Assembly (NCBI GenBank): GCA_027574665.1
Contig: CM050662.1
Location: 5,982,501 to 6,046,500 of the forward strand
DNA from: Rhynochetos jubatus
Taxonomy: Eukaryota > Chordata > Aves > Eurypygiformes > Rhynochetidae
DNA: 64,000 nt
Direction of reading: 5' to 3'
Of the stretch, positions 48,901 to 63,611 are shown in pieces. How positions within the stretch are numbered: the stretch's first letter is position 1; each line of letters begins with the position of its first letter. Below the pieces are notes generated by a model. The model worked only from the letters and a program-made list of their open reading frames with translations. It ran no database searches and was not told where the DNA came from. A program made the position numbers and the translations under genes.

Positions 48901-51900
48901 TAGCGTCTGAGCTTTTTCTTCAGAAGTACCAGCTGTTCTAATGTCTGATCTTGGTGTTATTTGATCGGGGTTCTTGCTGGTCAGTAGGAGGTACTTTGCT
49001 TTAACAACTTCCCTTCCTTTACACTAGAGGCGTCATATTTCTTCTGCTCTATTAAGTACTTATGTGACTGCCAATGACTACACTTGAAATACCAGCCCCA
49101 GGATTTTGCGTTGCAATAGATTGGCCGCAATAAAACACGAAAAATCTAGTAACGTCACTTTACAGGGTTTATTGAGAGGATGTAGGGGCACAGAATTGCC
49201 CCAGAAGGCAATGACTCGCCTAAAGGAATTATTATCTAGTGAAGCTCTGTTGTTCTTGCTTGGTATTAGTTATGGGACTGGGAAAAGCATGTGTGTGCTA
49301 CAGTGTTTCCATTTCTCCCAGTCCTTCCCATAATGAGGCGAGAATCAGACTAGCATTGCTCAGGTAGCCTGTTTAGTTTTGACTTTCAAGGCAACGTCTG
49401 TCAAATATTTTGATGAAGCGTAATTTATATGTATCAGTAATTACATACTCCACAGGGACCAGAGCAATAATGGTATTTTTTTCCTGACACGACAGGAAAC
49501 AAATTTCCCATAAGTCAGGGGAATACAACGTGCCACTTGCCCCGGTTGGTGGTGAACTTCAAAAGAAAACAATGCTGCCTTTTACTGGCCTCAGGATTGT
49601 CACTATTTTATCTTCAAAACTGGCATTTCAACTGCTTGAAGGGAATTATTTTTCCTCACTGCTTGTTACTCTTTTTCCCAAATGGCATGCTAGTTTTTAA
49701 AAATGAGGACCACCTCACTCTCTTGCAGCTGCAGCTTATTCTAGCTCCTATTTAATGAGGTAAACCAATTTTGTTCTGTTTAAATAAATTCAGGAACAAA
49801 GAACTAATCACTAGATGCTCTGGCCTGTGGATAGCAGTGACTTACAACAGCCCTTTTGTCTGACATCAAACTTTGCAAAAATATGAGATAATTACTTTAA
49901 ACTTTGTAATTAAGTTTGTAAATAGTTTGTGTAAATAAGTTTGATTTTAAGGAAAGTTTAAATGATACACCTTTAAAAATGGATACTTATTTGTCATTAT
50001 TTTCAAAATAATGAAATGAAAATGGGAAAAGGATTTATCTCTTCCTTTAAGGCACATTGAGCATACTGAGGTATGTGGGAAAGTGAGTATTTTTGACTCT
50101 CACATGACTCTGTAGCCTTGTTCCAAAGATGAGAAAGAAGTTCAGTAGAGTTTCTACAGCGTTTTCTCTGTGTTGTGTACACCAGTGTTAGAATATCAGT
50201 TTGGAAGGAAGAATGCCAAAGTGGGCTGTTCTTTAGGCTTCCAGTGTGGCATCTCCCTTAAGGAAGGTGACCTGAAAGGGTAAAAGAGTTGAAAACTGTG
50301 GGGAAGCCATTTTTATTTATGAAAATTTCAGATATTCATACCAAAACAAGCACTTTGAGTTACCAGTGAGTGTTCAAATGCTAGAGGAGTGCCAGGGATG
50401 CTATAGGTATTGTCTACACTGGAAATTTCTGCCGAGTTGAATAGCCACTGACCATACTTCTGTATAACTTTAAACTGCACTGTTTGAATTACGCAACAGA
50501 TAGATACTTGACTGGTATTTTCTGAGTAACTTCCCACAGAAGACAACGGCTTTCACCTGTACAGGTTGTGGGGATTAGTTGTAGAAATAGAGGTAGTGGC
50601 TTGTTGTCAATGAGCAGTCACTGGGTTGTTTATTTTTTTTTTTTCCCTGCTAAAGTGCCTAATTTTTAAGGATTTCATATTTAGCGTTGTGTTGACAAGC
50701 TCATTTATTTCTTTCTCTTGTAGAAAGTTATTTCTGGTTTTCTTGCTGTCATTTAAGGAAGAATGGAGCATGCTAACGTCATCTAACTTTGAAGATGGCT
50801 GTGCTTTGAGTGGAAAGTTGAACTATGAGACCTCCAGGGCTCCCTTGCAACCTGAAATATTCTGTGGTTAAATATATTATTTACAGTATTTAATGCTATG
50901 GTTTGAGAGCTTTTAGCAGGTTCAAGGCTTGGCATTTAGTGTTCATGGGATACTAGATTATGGGGTGTGGGTGTGTGTGTATTTTTGTTAACACCCCCCA
51001 CCCCCACCCCTTTATTCCAAATTAAAGATTAAATGTAGCAGACAGGATTTTTATGGGTGCTGGAAGATACTGTGCCTAAGAGGTGCGAGATTGCGCTCAT
51101 CACCAGGATCTTGGGGGAGTGCAAAATGAGGGTTTTCAACTCCCACAAAATTTGAAAGTCAGAGCCAGAATTGATGAACTGCTGTTACAGGAAGTAAATT
51201 TTAGTTACCTCCTGCCCTAAATTGTGCTGTTCAGATCTGCCTGTTAAGTTGGCTTTGGTATCAGAGATAGGACGTGCCTTGGTGTTCGGTATTTTTACAT
51301 TTTGTCTTGCTAACATCTAATTGTGGAAGAAAGTTATCTGCTGTTTCCCTTTCCTGCCTGTGAGCCGATTCTGCTCTGCTCGAAACCACCTTGTGAAAAC
51401 AGAATGACTTGCACAGTAGGCTGTGTTAGGACTGTTATATAACACATGCATATAGGGTGCTTGCTGGTTTCTCCTAGAAAATAAGAAAATAATATGAAAA
51501 GAGCGAGTATGGTATAGATTGCTCTTACCATGTCCTGGGATTTCCTTCCTGAGAAAGTGGTTTTCCTTTCTTTCCTTTCCTTCTACAGTGGACTTGGCTA
51601 GGAGGCTTGTAGTGTTCTGATGGATGCAGGCGTTTCCTTTTTTTTTTTTTTTCCTGGAGGACCCATATTTTTCTGCCTTGTACAGGAGGAAAAGTCATGA
51701 GATTGCCAGAAGGATGTTTGTAGTTGGTGTTATTCATGCTGTTTCTAGACTCTGTCGGTCTTGCGGTGAACATTGGCTACCAGCCCATTTCAGCTCCTGG
51801 CCACAGTCTGGGCGCTCGTGGCTGTATCAGTGATGTGAGTATGCAGATTTTCCAATAGCATGGGATTTTCATTGCTGAAAACAGAAGAGTTGTTTGGGTT

Positions 51901-54398
51901 TTTTGTCAGAATACATGTTACTGGATCTGCAAAGATTTGCAGTTCTGGTCTGTGGCATTTTTGTGTTTGTATCTAATGGTAAAATTTGAAAGAAGGGCAA
52001 ATCGGTCTCAACCTCATAACATCTAAGAACATAGCTTGATATTTTGATATTAACTTAGTTTCAGGTTGCAGCTACAGAACTACGATTGTTCTCTTTGTGA
52101 TCTTAATCTGATGATCTTGATTTAATTTTCAAATTTATTTCCAAACAGCCTCTAAGGTAATGTTAACAATGTCCAAAGTCTATTTAAATTACATAAAACT
52201 CCCAAGTATTTTAAAAGGATGCTTAAAAGGAGACATTATTGTAATGTCCACTGTAATGTCCCAACCCAGACAATTAAAAAAAAAAAAAGTTGCCTTATGT
52301 TTTTGTTTTTTACACTTGGTTCTAAATATTTACAGAGTCAGAAAAGCAACTGGGACTTAAAAGCCCGTTGTGCAGTGGTGCATTTGTGCTTGCGTAGTCG
52401 ATTGCATGTCACTGCGTTTGGGTGTCTGCACGGTCTGTCTCCTGTGAATCTACCCTGTTCTGCTCAGTGTTTCTAACTGTATTAGGTAATAACTTGGGAA
52501 ACCAAAAATCTTGCATGGAAAACCAATTTCTTCAGAAACTACCTGTTGAGTGCTTGGTCTGATTTTTAAAGTCATGTTGGCAAATATTAATTATCAGGTA
52601 ATTAGATGATAGACAGTATTGGTGTTAAGAGTTGGTGATTTTTAGTTTTTTAGGTAGCCAAGAGTCTTTGTGTGATGGTTAACGCATGTGTGGATGTTAG
52701 TGTCCCTCTTAGTAGTTACTTTTGTCCATCGCTGATGTTATGTTGATGCTGAGTTGCTCTTGGAAACCATTTCTCAGTGTGGACATTCAGATCATTTTTT
52801 TCAGAAACTGTAATGCTTAATGAAAACAGTGTGTAGTGCAACAGCCAGAGCACATGATAAAGATGCACACTATTCTAGATTTCATTGCAATGATGCTACG
52901 GTTTGCCTTGGGGTTGTTGTTTCATTGGGATATTGTATAAACAGCTAACTATTTAGATACTTGGGATTTTTTGAATGAAAGCTTTTGTAGGCTTAAAAAT
53001 TGTTGCTTCTGGATTTCAGTGGGAACATTAGGAAAATCGGATACTCCTTGAATTGTCTTGAACTGTTGAAGAATAAGTAAATTTTAAACAAATTGAACTG
53101 TGATCATTCCTGTTCCTGAAGTACTGACGTTTTTTCATCAGTTGTAAATCTTAATTTTGTACAGTGCTTAAATACGCTCTTGGTGTATAGACAGGAACCA
53201 AAGGGTTTAGCTGTGGCATGCCTTGAAAAGTCATGGAATTTCTTGGTTAAACACTATGAACTTAAGCCAGTGAAACCTGAATGAGTGATTTAAGCAACTC
53301 TAATTTCTTTTGTAATTTTCTTCAAAGTCACTAATGCTGTCCAGTTTTTATGCCATAGTAGAAATACATGGACAGATCAGAAATTGGATTGTGCCCTTCC
53401 CATAGCTCATACTCCCATACAAAAGAGTAAAGTAAATCAGAGCAATTTTTTGCACCACTGAAGTGAATGAGTGATAGGTTAGGTGAGCCTGGAATGGCAG
53501 CCAGGCAGCTGAATAGAAACAGGACTTAGGTTTATTAACTTCAGATAGAAATTTAAAAATTTCATTTAAGTCTGTGCACAGAATATATATTTTTATGTTT
53601 AAGTTTCACAATAGAATGTTTGGTTTCCTTTTAAAACCTGTGCCAGATAAGAGCACCTGCTGCTTCTGCTGTAACAGTGCAGTTTGAAGCTGCTTCCCCT
53701 GGGGAGTTCTGACTTCTGATTGCGGGTCAGTAGTAAGTGTGGAAGGTTGGTGGCCCTGACACCGCGGGCTGCAGGAGGCTGTGCGGGTGCAGCCGAGTCT
53801 AGGAGACGGGTGCTGTGATTGACAGCTTAAGGGTACAGCAAATAGTTTCAGTATGGTGTGGCTAGTGAAGTTGAGAGGGCAAGTTTTGGAGAATTTCAGC
53901 TATGCCATGGGAAACGGCCACAGCCAGGCTTCTGATTAGCAGTAGAGTGCAAATCCGCTGGGTCACTGCCAGGGTTCAGGAGGGCAAAACACTGCTGGGC
54001 TATCAAATTGTTGCCATACTTTGTTTAAAAGAGAAGGGGGGGGAACCTCAACCCAGCCCAAAACCCAAAGACACCGATGACTTTTTTTGGTGTCAAGCTT
54101 GCCATCATTTTAATGCTGCTGACACATGCCGAAGCAGTGCATGGGGACAGAAAAGGGCTGGAACAAGTGCATTTAAATACTGAAAATAGTGAGGAAATCT
54201 GAAAGTTAACAGCTACTCAGCTGTTCTCTCATGAATTAGCACTGTTTTTTGTCTTACAAAATCTTACCTACAGCAAGGGTAGTTTTTATATATTAGTGAT
54301 CCCAGAATGGTTTAAAACCGATGTTTATGAATAATAAATTGAAAGAAATCATGAAATCATGTGGCATATTGAGGGAAGAGGGAAAAGTATTTTACCAA

Positions 54399-54415
54399 TT
54401 TTTTTTTTTTTTTTT
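54399..54415. repeat. T17 homopolymer
   Basis: Plain T run within intron, with no CR1 or other retroposon sequence next to it. Confidence 0.9.
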
Positions 54416-56180
54416 AAATATCAAAAGTACATTCTGCAAGGACACTAACTATGTCTGCAGGCTAAAAGCAAAGTAGAAAACAAACTACCCTCAATGCACT
54501 GAATTTTTCTGTGTCAGGTAAGCTGCTGTAAATACCTGCTGTATTGGTCAGACCTGCTGCCGGAGTGATTTGTGAGTACGCTCAAGTAGAAGTTTCCTGG
54601 TTCTGGGATGTTGCAGTGTTCCAAGTCAAACCTCTTTATTCATTCACCTCACTTAAGTAAACAGAGGCGTTTTGTTTTGCGCTTCTGTGGTTGCTTCCCA
54701 AACCACATGCCACGTGGCTCGGAACAGCGCTTTGGCGAAGGTGTAAGCAGAGTGAGGTTGTGCCACTGGTCCCGGAGGAGGCGAGGGCTGACACCAGGTT
54801 CTTGCCACAGCCAAAGCCATTCATTTACCCCTCACCCCACTTCCCTAATGTTTCTGAACTACTCCAGGAGTAGGCGGGAGGTTGGATTCACGGTACCCAA
54901 GTGTTTCACCGCAGGTACCCACGGTGTCAGGAGTTAGGCCCTTTCTGGATCACGTCCCTGGAAAACAATGAAATGCGTGGGTGCTCTCTGTTAAGCAGAC
55001 CCAAAGGGATGCCAGAGCTCTAGGCTCACTGGCATCCTTCTGTACCCAAAGATTTAGCCTATGCTGCCCTTACCGTCAGTCGGCCGGGTGTGTGAAGTCG
55101 TAACTTCGGGGCTGTGGTTACCGAGCATCAGGATGCCGATAGCTGATTGTGGAGCTGCTCCTCCGCATGGTCACCAGAGGGAGGAATTGACTGGGGGGTG
55201 GGGTGGGGGGAAAGACCTCCTGTCTGGATTAACTCTTAGCCAGCCTTGTTTCCTGATCACATGCAAAGGTGCTGCCAGCCGAGGCAGGGGCAGTTGAAAT
55301 GGTGAAGGCTGATTATGCCAGAACTGCAGCTGAACGAAATGCTGATCAAACTGTTTCCGAACAGCCTGCCTCAGGCCTTACGTAGTGCTGTGATTTATTT
55401 TCTGATGACTGGACTTCTTTTATTTACTTCTTGTTTCCTCCCCTCACAATACTAATGACATTTGCAGTTGATCTTTCTGATTTTTCATCTCCTTACGTGT
55501 TTCAACTTTCAGTAAATACAACTCCACATTCTTTACTCGTGTGAAAGTTACAGAAAACTTTCCCTGACAGTGTGTCCCTGCAAATTGCACGTAATTATAT
55601 TTGGTTGTATTAATCTGATTGTTTGAATTAACCTATCCAGCCTATTTCTTTAGTAATTGCAGAGCACTTACTGTTTAATGTTTCAAGAATAATACTGTAA
55701 ATGAGCAGACGTTTGCAGACTTCTGTGCCAAATGCTGTCCAGATCTTGGAGTTCTTTGCTGCGCAGAGCCGTCCTTCCCCCCTTCTCTGCACAGAACAAT
55801 GAGGAGCAGCAGCGTCATACATGCCTTGTGCCACAGAGCTTAATATCTGCTGTGGCAGCTCAAAATTTTGTTTGCCACAGCCCCAGTTTTAACCGAGGGA
55901 CTATCTGCTGACCGACTGAGAGCTTACATGAAGCGAGGAGCGTTTGGCTGGAGGACACGCTTTAAGTCTTTGAAGTGATAATACGGATGCATTTCCTTTG
56001 CTTAAGAAAACCGAACCTGTGTAAGTAATATGTAAAATGTATTCAGAATTAATCTATGTTGATTTTCACATAATATTTTAGGAAGGTTAGGTTGAAGTAG
56101 TATCGGCAGTCTGGTAGGCTCTTGTTAGTGCTTGAGATTCATGTGGTGTTACATCAAAACCATTAATTTCCTCAATGAGA

Positions 56181-56202
56181 TTTTTTTTTTTTTTTTTTTT
56201 TT
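56181..56202. repeat. T22 homopolymer
   Basis: This is the longest homopolymer in the window. On the minus strand it would be a 22-A tail, but the sequence to its right (+ strand) is not recognisably a processed transcript. Confidence 0.9.
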
Positions 56203-59200
56203 CACTGAGAAGGACTTAAAATAGAAGTAATAGCCAGGGGCTGCGGTGAAATAAAGTTGTTCACCTGTGGTGACATCTGAGTTTCTGGTTTGGCAGAATA
56301 CTCTGGGTTTTGGGCATGTCTCATTCCTAAAGGATGAATAGAACTGATAAGCATAAAATGCAGATCTGTTCTGTACTGTCAGCAGTGTCCTCCACTGTGG
56401 GCTCTGTTTGCATAGGGTGATAGGCAGGATCTGAAAGGTATTCCAGAAGAAATCTTAACATCTTAACGAAGGGATTAAGAGGTCAGCACAACAACTTCTA
56501 GCCACATAGTGGTAGAGTCAGGGGGTGAGGCAGTGCTGTGCTGTGGTGATGAGTATGTTCCAGTGTAACCAATGACAAAAATATACTCGGGCTTCTGGCA
56601 ATTTTTTTTGGATGAAGGGAAGAAGAGGTAGGAATTGAGGACAACCTTGAAAGGATGGAGGGGTAATAGAGCCACATATTAATAACTCCAAGTTTTCTGC
56701 ATTCTTATAACAAGATGAAAGCATAAAAATGCCCAGATGTGCAAAAGACATCTGTAGTTTAAATGTATGAATACAGTAATGATTGGCACACACAACGACT
56801 TTTGAAGTATGTTTTTAATTACATTGTTTTCATGTAGTTCTGTGTGTGAAATATTTTGATCTCACATAGGAAGAAGAGTTAGGTCTATAACGACAGTGTG
56901 AATGGTGTGAGGGTGCTTTTCAGTATATTCCTGTGCACGGAAAAACTGGCATGTTACTCCCTATCATCAACTCGGCCGTGAAAAGGAAATGTACAACTGC
57001 TGAAAGTTGTGCAAAGAATATGGTAAGAAATCTTCTGTCTTTGAAGATCTCCATATGTAAAGTACTCATTTGTGTTTTGAAGATGACTTGGTTCTTGGGA
57101 TCCCTGAAGCTATTAAGGAGGAATGAGAGAATGTATGTAGCAGGCTTGTCTTTGGCAGCAGTTTAACAGCACAAAACAAATCATAAAGCAAATGCATGAA
57201 TATGGTAACTTATTGTCTCTGTCAAAATTTAGCAGTTATAAAACTGTCCAACTGCATTTTATGATCTGTGTGGTCTGTCTTCTGGCAATTAACATACTGA
57301 AAGTGTAGAAGCTAATGTTCCAAAAATTTATCTGCAAAGAACAGTCTTAACTGCTGATGGGCAAGGCTTGTGTTTTCGGAGATCAGATCATGTTGTTCTA
57401 ATAGCAAAGCATACCTGGTTTTATTATTGGCTGCCTTAATAAAGTGAGACTGAATTTCCAGACTACTGTGTCTTCAAAGTAATGAGATTACTGAAGTTCG
57501 GTTGCTGGAGGGAGAGGTGTGCTTGAGGAAATTTTGATGTGAAAATGTGTAGCTAAAAACTAATGAAAAGTTTCAAAAGGAAGAATGGGAAGGAGTGACT
57601 GTGGTTCAGAGCGAGGCAGGCGATAAACTGCACCTTTAATGAAATTGCACGCTGGGCTCCAAACTAGACCTATATAAAACAGATAGTGTACCACTTAAAG
57701 CCAAGAGAAATCTGCTTCTGTTTAAATGCAGAGTCTTACTTCACTGTAGCTACTGTGCTGCAATTGTAGTTGCCCCATGCAGTACTTCCTGATGGGTCTG
57801 CTCGGCAGGCATGCAGTCAGTGTCTGTCAGTCTCATCATGGAAACCCTGCCGTTTCATGGCATAGCCCTTCCAAATACTCATGATTTCTAACCAGTTCTG
57901 GACACATATAGAGCTCGTTCTTGCAGTTCATGACCAAATAAGAGAGGTTCCCACCCTCCCCTCCAAGACAACATCATTAAAGATGGGAAGAAGAACCTTA
58001 AAAAGAGAAGGCTAGAGTCTGTTTCCATCCTGGGATTGGTGGAACAGGGCTGTTGGATGAGTATGGAGAGGTGAGAGGTGTGATTTGCATCTGTGCGACG
58101 TTCTTCAGTACTGGGCAAATCAACTTGTTGGCCAAGGAATTACGTATCTGTAAACCGGATGCACTAGATACATCTTTTCTTTTTTTTTTTTTGACATTTA
58201 CCTCTTTTCATTCTTGTTTTCTAACCTTTACGTGATTTTTCTGGGACTAATTTATTGCAGTTTCTTGCTTTGCACCTTATTCTTTAGGACAAAGTTATTT
58301 GGATTGCTATGTAGGTTTTCTGTATTGCCAGCGAAACAAGGTAGTCAAGGTTGCCAAGTAAGAGCTGCTGTCCAAGGAATAGCCAGCAGACAGGGAGAGA
58401 GCCAGTGATAAACAGAGAGGTGTGTGTGTGATATCTAAGTGCGTTTGCCTACGCTTTTGTATCATGAACTGCAGGGTAGTCATGTGGGTTTTCATGGGTT
58501 TTCAGTGGTTTTGTTCTAAACAAGCATGAGCTGTTAGACATGCAGATTAGAGCTGAAGTGGGACTCAGCTGAAGTGCTTCTGGTGAAGTTCTGCTGTTTT
58601 GCCACAAAACAGATGGTCCTTTACTAAGGTGTTCATAAAAGTTCTGGGGATGACATTGACAGACACGATCTGGAAGAGAATTTAGCACTCAGATGGCTCA
58701 AAGTTATCCTGTGAAATTCTAAGTAGAATTTTCTATTGCTGGTGATGAAAAATATTTCTGTAGAATAGGGACTGAAAATGTTGAATTCAGAAAAATGTCT
58801 GCTGCTTTTATTGTAACAAGACATAATTGAACATAGTATTTAATTCACATGACTGTTTTCTGAGTGGTATTGGGACTGTAGCAAGACACTCAGACTGTAC
58901 CAATTCAAGTAGAAATTTTCTGTGGAGCAAATTTGAATTTTCCTTTGATGTAATGTGTAGCCTATGCCTAGTGGTGAAGCACACTTAAGTTTTAGTCTTT
59001 TTATCAGACAGAAGATTTCCTAACTAGAGTAAAAACTTTGCAGAACAAAATAGTATTTACTCCAGTAAGTGATCCTGTTGTATAGGAAAGGTTTGATACC
59101 TTATTAATAAGATAATTGCCGAAGTTTTGGGAAATAAAGCAACCTCTATTAATTCTAGATTTGATTTTGTTGACATAGGCTACTAACTCTTGGGTTGGTT

Positions 59201-62200
59201 AGTCTTAACTGATATATGCTCTGAAAATCTTCACACTAGCATTTGGGCAGGAGTTCAAAGTCATCTCTGTCTTCATGGGGTACATCCGCAATAGGAGCGT
59301 ATACGATACAAGAACATAGGTTTAAAGATACAACAAAAAATAGCATGCTTGGCTTAACACCAGAAGTTCATTTTACAATCACCTTTTCCATGTTTATATA
59401 TAGATATAATATTACAGCTTAAACTTGTTTTCTGGTTCAAGTAAGATATGCTTGCAACCACATGTATATTGAACTCATCCGGGTGTCGTGCACTGGTCCA
59501 GTGCAAATGTTTGTGTCTGCGGGTAACGTGCAGTTCCAAGTCTTAGCCAGTTGCTGACATTTTCTCTGAGAGAAGCTGAGTTGAGCCAACATCCTCGTTT
59601 CAAGCTTTGGAAATCTTTTGGCTACCTTTGAATAAAATGAATGAGGTTGTCAATACCTTGTCACTTTAGGTATTTTTTTTTTCTTCTTGGTTGGCTTCTT
59701 GCTAGCAAAGGTAGACTTGTGAGCCAATGTCCTGCGTCTCAGTAAATGTTCTGTGAAATTAGAGTTTAGTAATTCATAGTTTTCTTTGTCCATTTTGATG
59801 TGTTTGGGTAGTGAGAATGAGCCACATGATGTTGTTCATGAGTCGACATGGGGAAAATCTTGTGAAGAATTGTTGCAAGAGATAAGAAAGTAGTTGTCAG
59901 TAGATGTAAAATTAGAGAAACTAACTGGCAGTATTGATCACATGTGGGAAAAGTCTTTGGAAATACATCAGGAGTTTGGATGATGAATGACACCGAGCAA
60001 GAGAGGTGGATTTTGTGTAGAACAGATTCTCTGCGGGCAGAGAATTAGGAGTTCCTCTGGAACATTTCCACCTTCACTGTATTTTATGTTTGTGGTTGTA
60101 ACATTTAGGGCCAGGATTTTAGTCTCAAATGGTACATGGTACTCCTACATGCTCCACAACCCTAGCATGGAGTGAGGTGGTGCCTTTTCAGTGAAGATGG
60201 ACTGACTGTGTCTAAAGTACTTCTGATGTTTCAAGTATGTTAGCCTGTTTGTGAAGAGAGCTTTAACACATTGATCTTTGCAAAATCAGAGAGAGTTGTG
60301 AATTTATTTTAATGAGCTGACTAAAGCTTGAATCTCTATGGCTTTGGTAATCTAAAATAACTGTAGGATTTTCTTAGAAGTGCAGAACTAAAATGAAGAA
60401 ATACTTATGTAATATTAAAAGTGTTAGAATATTGGTTCTTAACAGCTTAGAGCTAGCCTGTTTTTATAAATGGTCTCAGATATAAATATGAAAATATTTA
60501 TATGGGTGATAAAAGTGCTGTCCTCATGGAGCCTGTTCTTACTGTTAAGATGTAAGCTATAAGGCTTTATGTCTTTCAGAAGCAAGAAATATGTCTGTTC
60601 TTTCAATAGGGTGTATAAGTTATCTCTGCTATTTCCATGGTAAGTGTTGTTCATCCTAACTTTGAGTTGGTTGTAATACTTGTTGGTAATTTTTTCGGAT
60701 GTTTAGTTTGGCCTCTGACATAAAGCATACACTGACTGTACCACAGACATGCTAAGTCAAAGGTGCAGTTACCACAGTATCTCACTTCTGGTCTGGGGAG
60801 TGTGCAACATTTATTTTGACTGCTTAATTTTTAAGTTGCCTGTGGCCAGATAAATTTAGCATTTTAGTTCATACAATTTGGTGTAAAATTATTTTCATGT
60901 GTCTCTGTATAAAGTCTACAGGATATATATAGATCTGTATCAAACAGATGCTATATACAATGTGTTACTTGATTTGTCTTATATTTTTCCCCCAACTGAA
61001 TTTTTAAATTGTAATTTCATCCAGTGGAAGAATGCATTGGTAATCACAGCATTTTTAGAAAAGTAAATATAAACTTTAAAAGGAGATGGGATTAAATCTC
61101 TGATTTATGCTTAGTCATTTTCAGAGGAGGACTGCTCATCAGCTTTACTTCAGCACAGATTTACGCTATTAGTGAACTTGTGATGCAGAAGGCTTCAGTC
61201 AGTCTTTAAATAGCAAAGAGCATACAGCTGTTTGATTTTCTTGTTTCCTCATCCTAAAAAGGCAGACAGACTTTAAAGCCTGGTTCTGCAGCCTCTCCCT
61301 TGTTTGTAGAAGTATCAGGGGGACAGATAAGAATATATTTGGTCTGTGCCACTTATCAAGGACCCACACTTCTGTGTTTTAGCCCTATTTAAATAGCTGA
61401 CAGATTGTATTTGCGGTGAAATTAAAATGGGAATTATTCTGATAGAACTGTAGAAGTTATGCACAGTTGCAAAATATTTCTGCAGGTGCCTATAGGCAAT
61501 GAAATCTTTGTCTCTGCCAGCTGAACAAGGAGGATAAAAAAAGCTTCTCCTGTTAAGTGTTGAACAACTGCTTACGGTTGTGTAGAAAAATGACTGCTGT
61601 TGAAAGCCAGCAAAGAAGTGCAGAGCTGAGTGTAAACTAGTGGCATCCAGGGGTAGTTAAAGTGGAGAATGGTAAGTTAATGACCATTCCTGAGAGGTGA
61701 GTAGAGATGTGGAGCCATGTAATGTAAATATTCTAAATACTTGCTGTTGGAAACCTATGTATGTTTTTCTTCTGAGCTTTTTAAAATCCAGTTAGTCAAA
61801 TAACACAAACAATCTTTTTGTACTTACTTAGGCAGGAAGCCAGCTGTTAAATTTGTCTATATTAACTATCTGAAAATGTAGAATAAATATTCCATGTACT
61901 TTTCATTCTCTCGAAGTACAAAGTATGTTAAAAACTCATGCCCTTTAAGTGTTAATTTGGCCTCACTTTTGTCTGTAGAGCAACAATTTCTAATAGAAGA
62001 ACTGCCTTATCACAGGACAATTAATTTAGCAGCTCAGAGCAAATCAATGATAATTGTAACCTTCAGACAAAAGTGTCTGATTACACACAAAATAATTATG
62101 TTTAAAGATGCACAAACTTTCGCTGTTTATAGAGAGCAGAAGTAAGTATATTTTGCCTAGACTATTTTTAAAAGCTCTTAGTTCCATGCATATTCCTTTC

Positions 62201-63611
62201 CTGTACAAAAGCTGCTACTTTTGTCACCTTTTGACTTCATAACAATCTTTCCCACATATTTATTTGAAAAGAAAAGGTGGTGCTCAAGCTGTGTTATTTT
62301 AGATTGGTCCAGAACCTGCCATAGGACTGGATGTGTTTCTGCCTCCCCTTTGCAGCTGGGAGGGGACCGGGAAAAAAGGAAGTCCCAGAGTCTGGCTTTG
62401 GGGTTTGAGAAACTGTCACAGTGTTCAGTCTGTACAGAGTTGTTAAAGAGGGGGTGCTGATCCCATGAAGTGTAACTTATGACTTTTGGCTGTCTAATCA
62501 CAGGTGGTACCTACAGCTGCTAGCTTCATTTCTGTTTCACAAACAGAAAATTCATTTCTGTTTTCTTTTCATGTGTAACCTACGTGTAAAGTTGTGGTCA
62601 AAAATACGCTGCGATTTATAAACTACGGAATACAGACCCATCAGAATACCTGCTTCAAACAGAAGAAGAGAGAACACTGAATAGATAAACTGCAGGTGCA
62701 CTAGATCTGAATTCTCAAATATTGATTAGGTGAACTGCAAGGTAGTTGTAAAGAGTTTGTAAAATAATACCAGTTAAACTAAATATAAGCTTCTTGGTTT
62801 AGGTATGCGTAATTTCTACAAATAAACAACTGCTTTGCTTGTCAGCAGGAGGTGCTGTCATTTAAATAGCTAAGCAACAACTTTTTTTTGCCATGGAAGG
62901 TTGCATCTGCTGCTTGTTTGCTACACTTACAGGTCTATCACAGTAGTGAGGAAACTGGCAAGTTCTTACTCACTTAGCAGCAACATAGCTCAGTGCCCAC
63001 CAGCTTGCTGTTCCCAGGTCCCCTCCATGTCAGTCAGGAGCATTGCCGGACATGACTTCACAGCATTCAGGGTTGGAGGAGATGGCAAATCCCCTGACAA
63101 ACCAACTGAATGTACAGAGAGGATGGAGCGGGTTGCATGGAGAGGAAATGGTGTTTTGCGCCTTTGTTTTCTCAGTTTTATCAGTGAATTTTGTGGTGTA
63201 AATAGTTTATGGGACATTGATAGTCATTGCATAATTTGCTGTAATACGCAGCTAGTTCCTCTGGGCTTTTCTTTCTCCCTGACTCTGTTTTCATTCTTCC
63301 TGTTGGGTGGTTGGTTTTTTTTTTTGGTGAGACATTCACTTTTCTGTTTGCTGTTGTATCAGCTTCTAGCCGGAGTTTTAGCTGCTGGTGTACTTAGTGA
63401 TGCAGACAAGTCCCATTAAGAAGATTGAGACCTTTCTGTATAACCTCACACCAGCTGAAATCAAAACCAGCCACTTTGGTTGATTGTGTTCAATTTACTT
63501 CAGTTGTTGGGTTATATGACACCCGAAACATTAATGTATAAAACCTTCTTGTCCTTGGCTAAATCACTGGAGGATGAAGAACAATGTATAGTGTGTAACT
63601 GCATCATCAAA

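Noticed and set aside
56181-56202. T22 run as the poly-A tail of a minus-strand processed pseudogene
   Set aside because: No recognisable coding or UTR sequence and no target-site duplication next to it.
62901-63419. 172-codon + strand open frame as a gene
   Set aside because: No family resemblance; the C-terminal hydrophobic part comes from T-rich DNA (ttggtttttttttttggtg). No splice or promoter context fits, and the length is within chance expectation.
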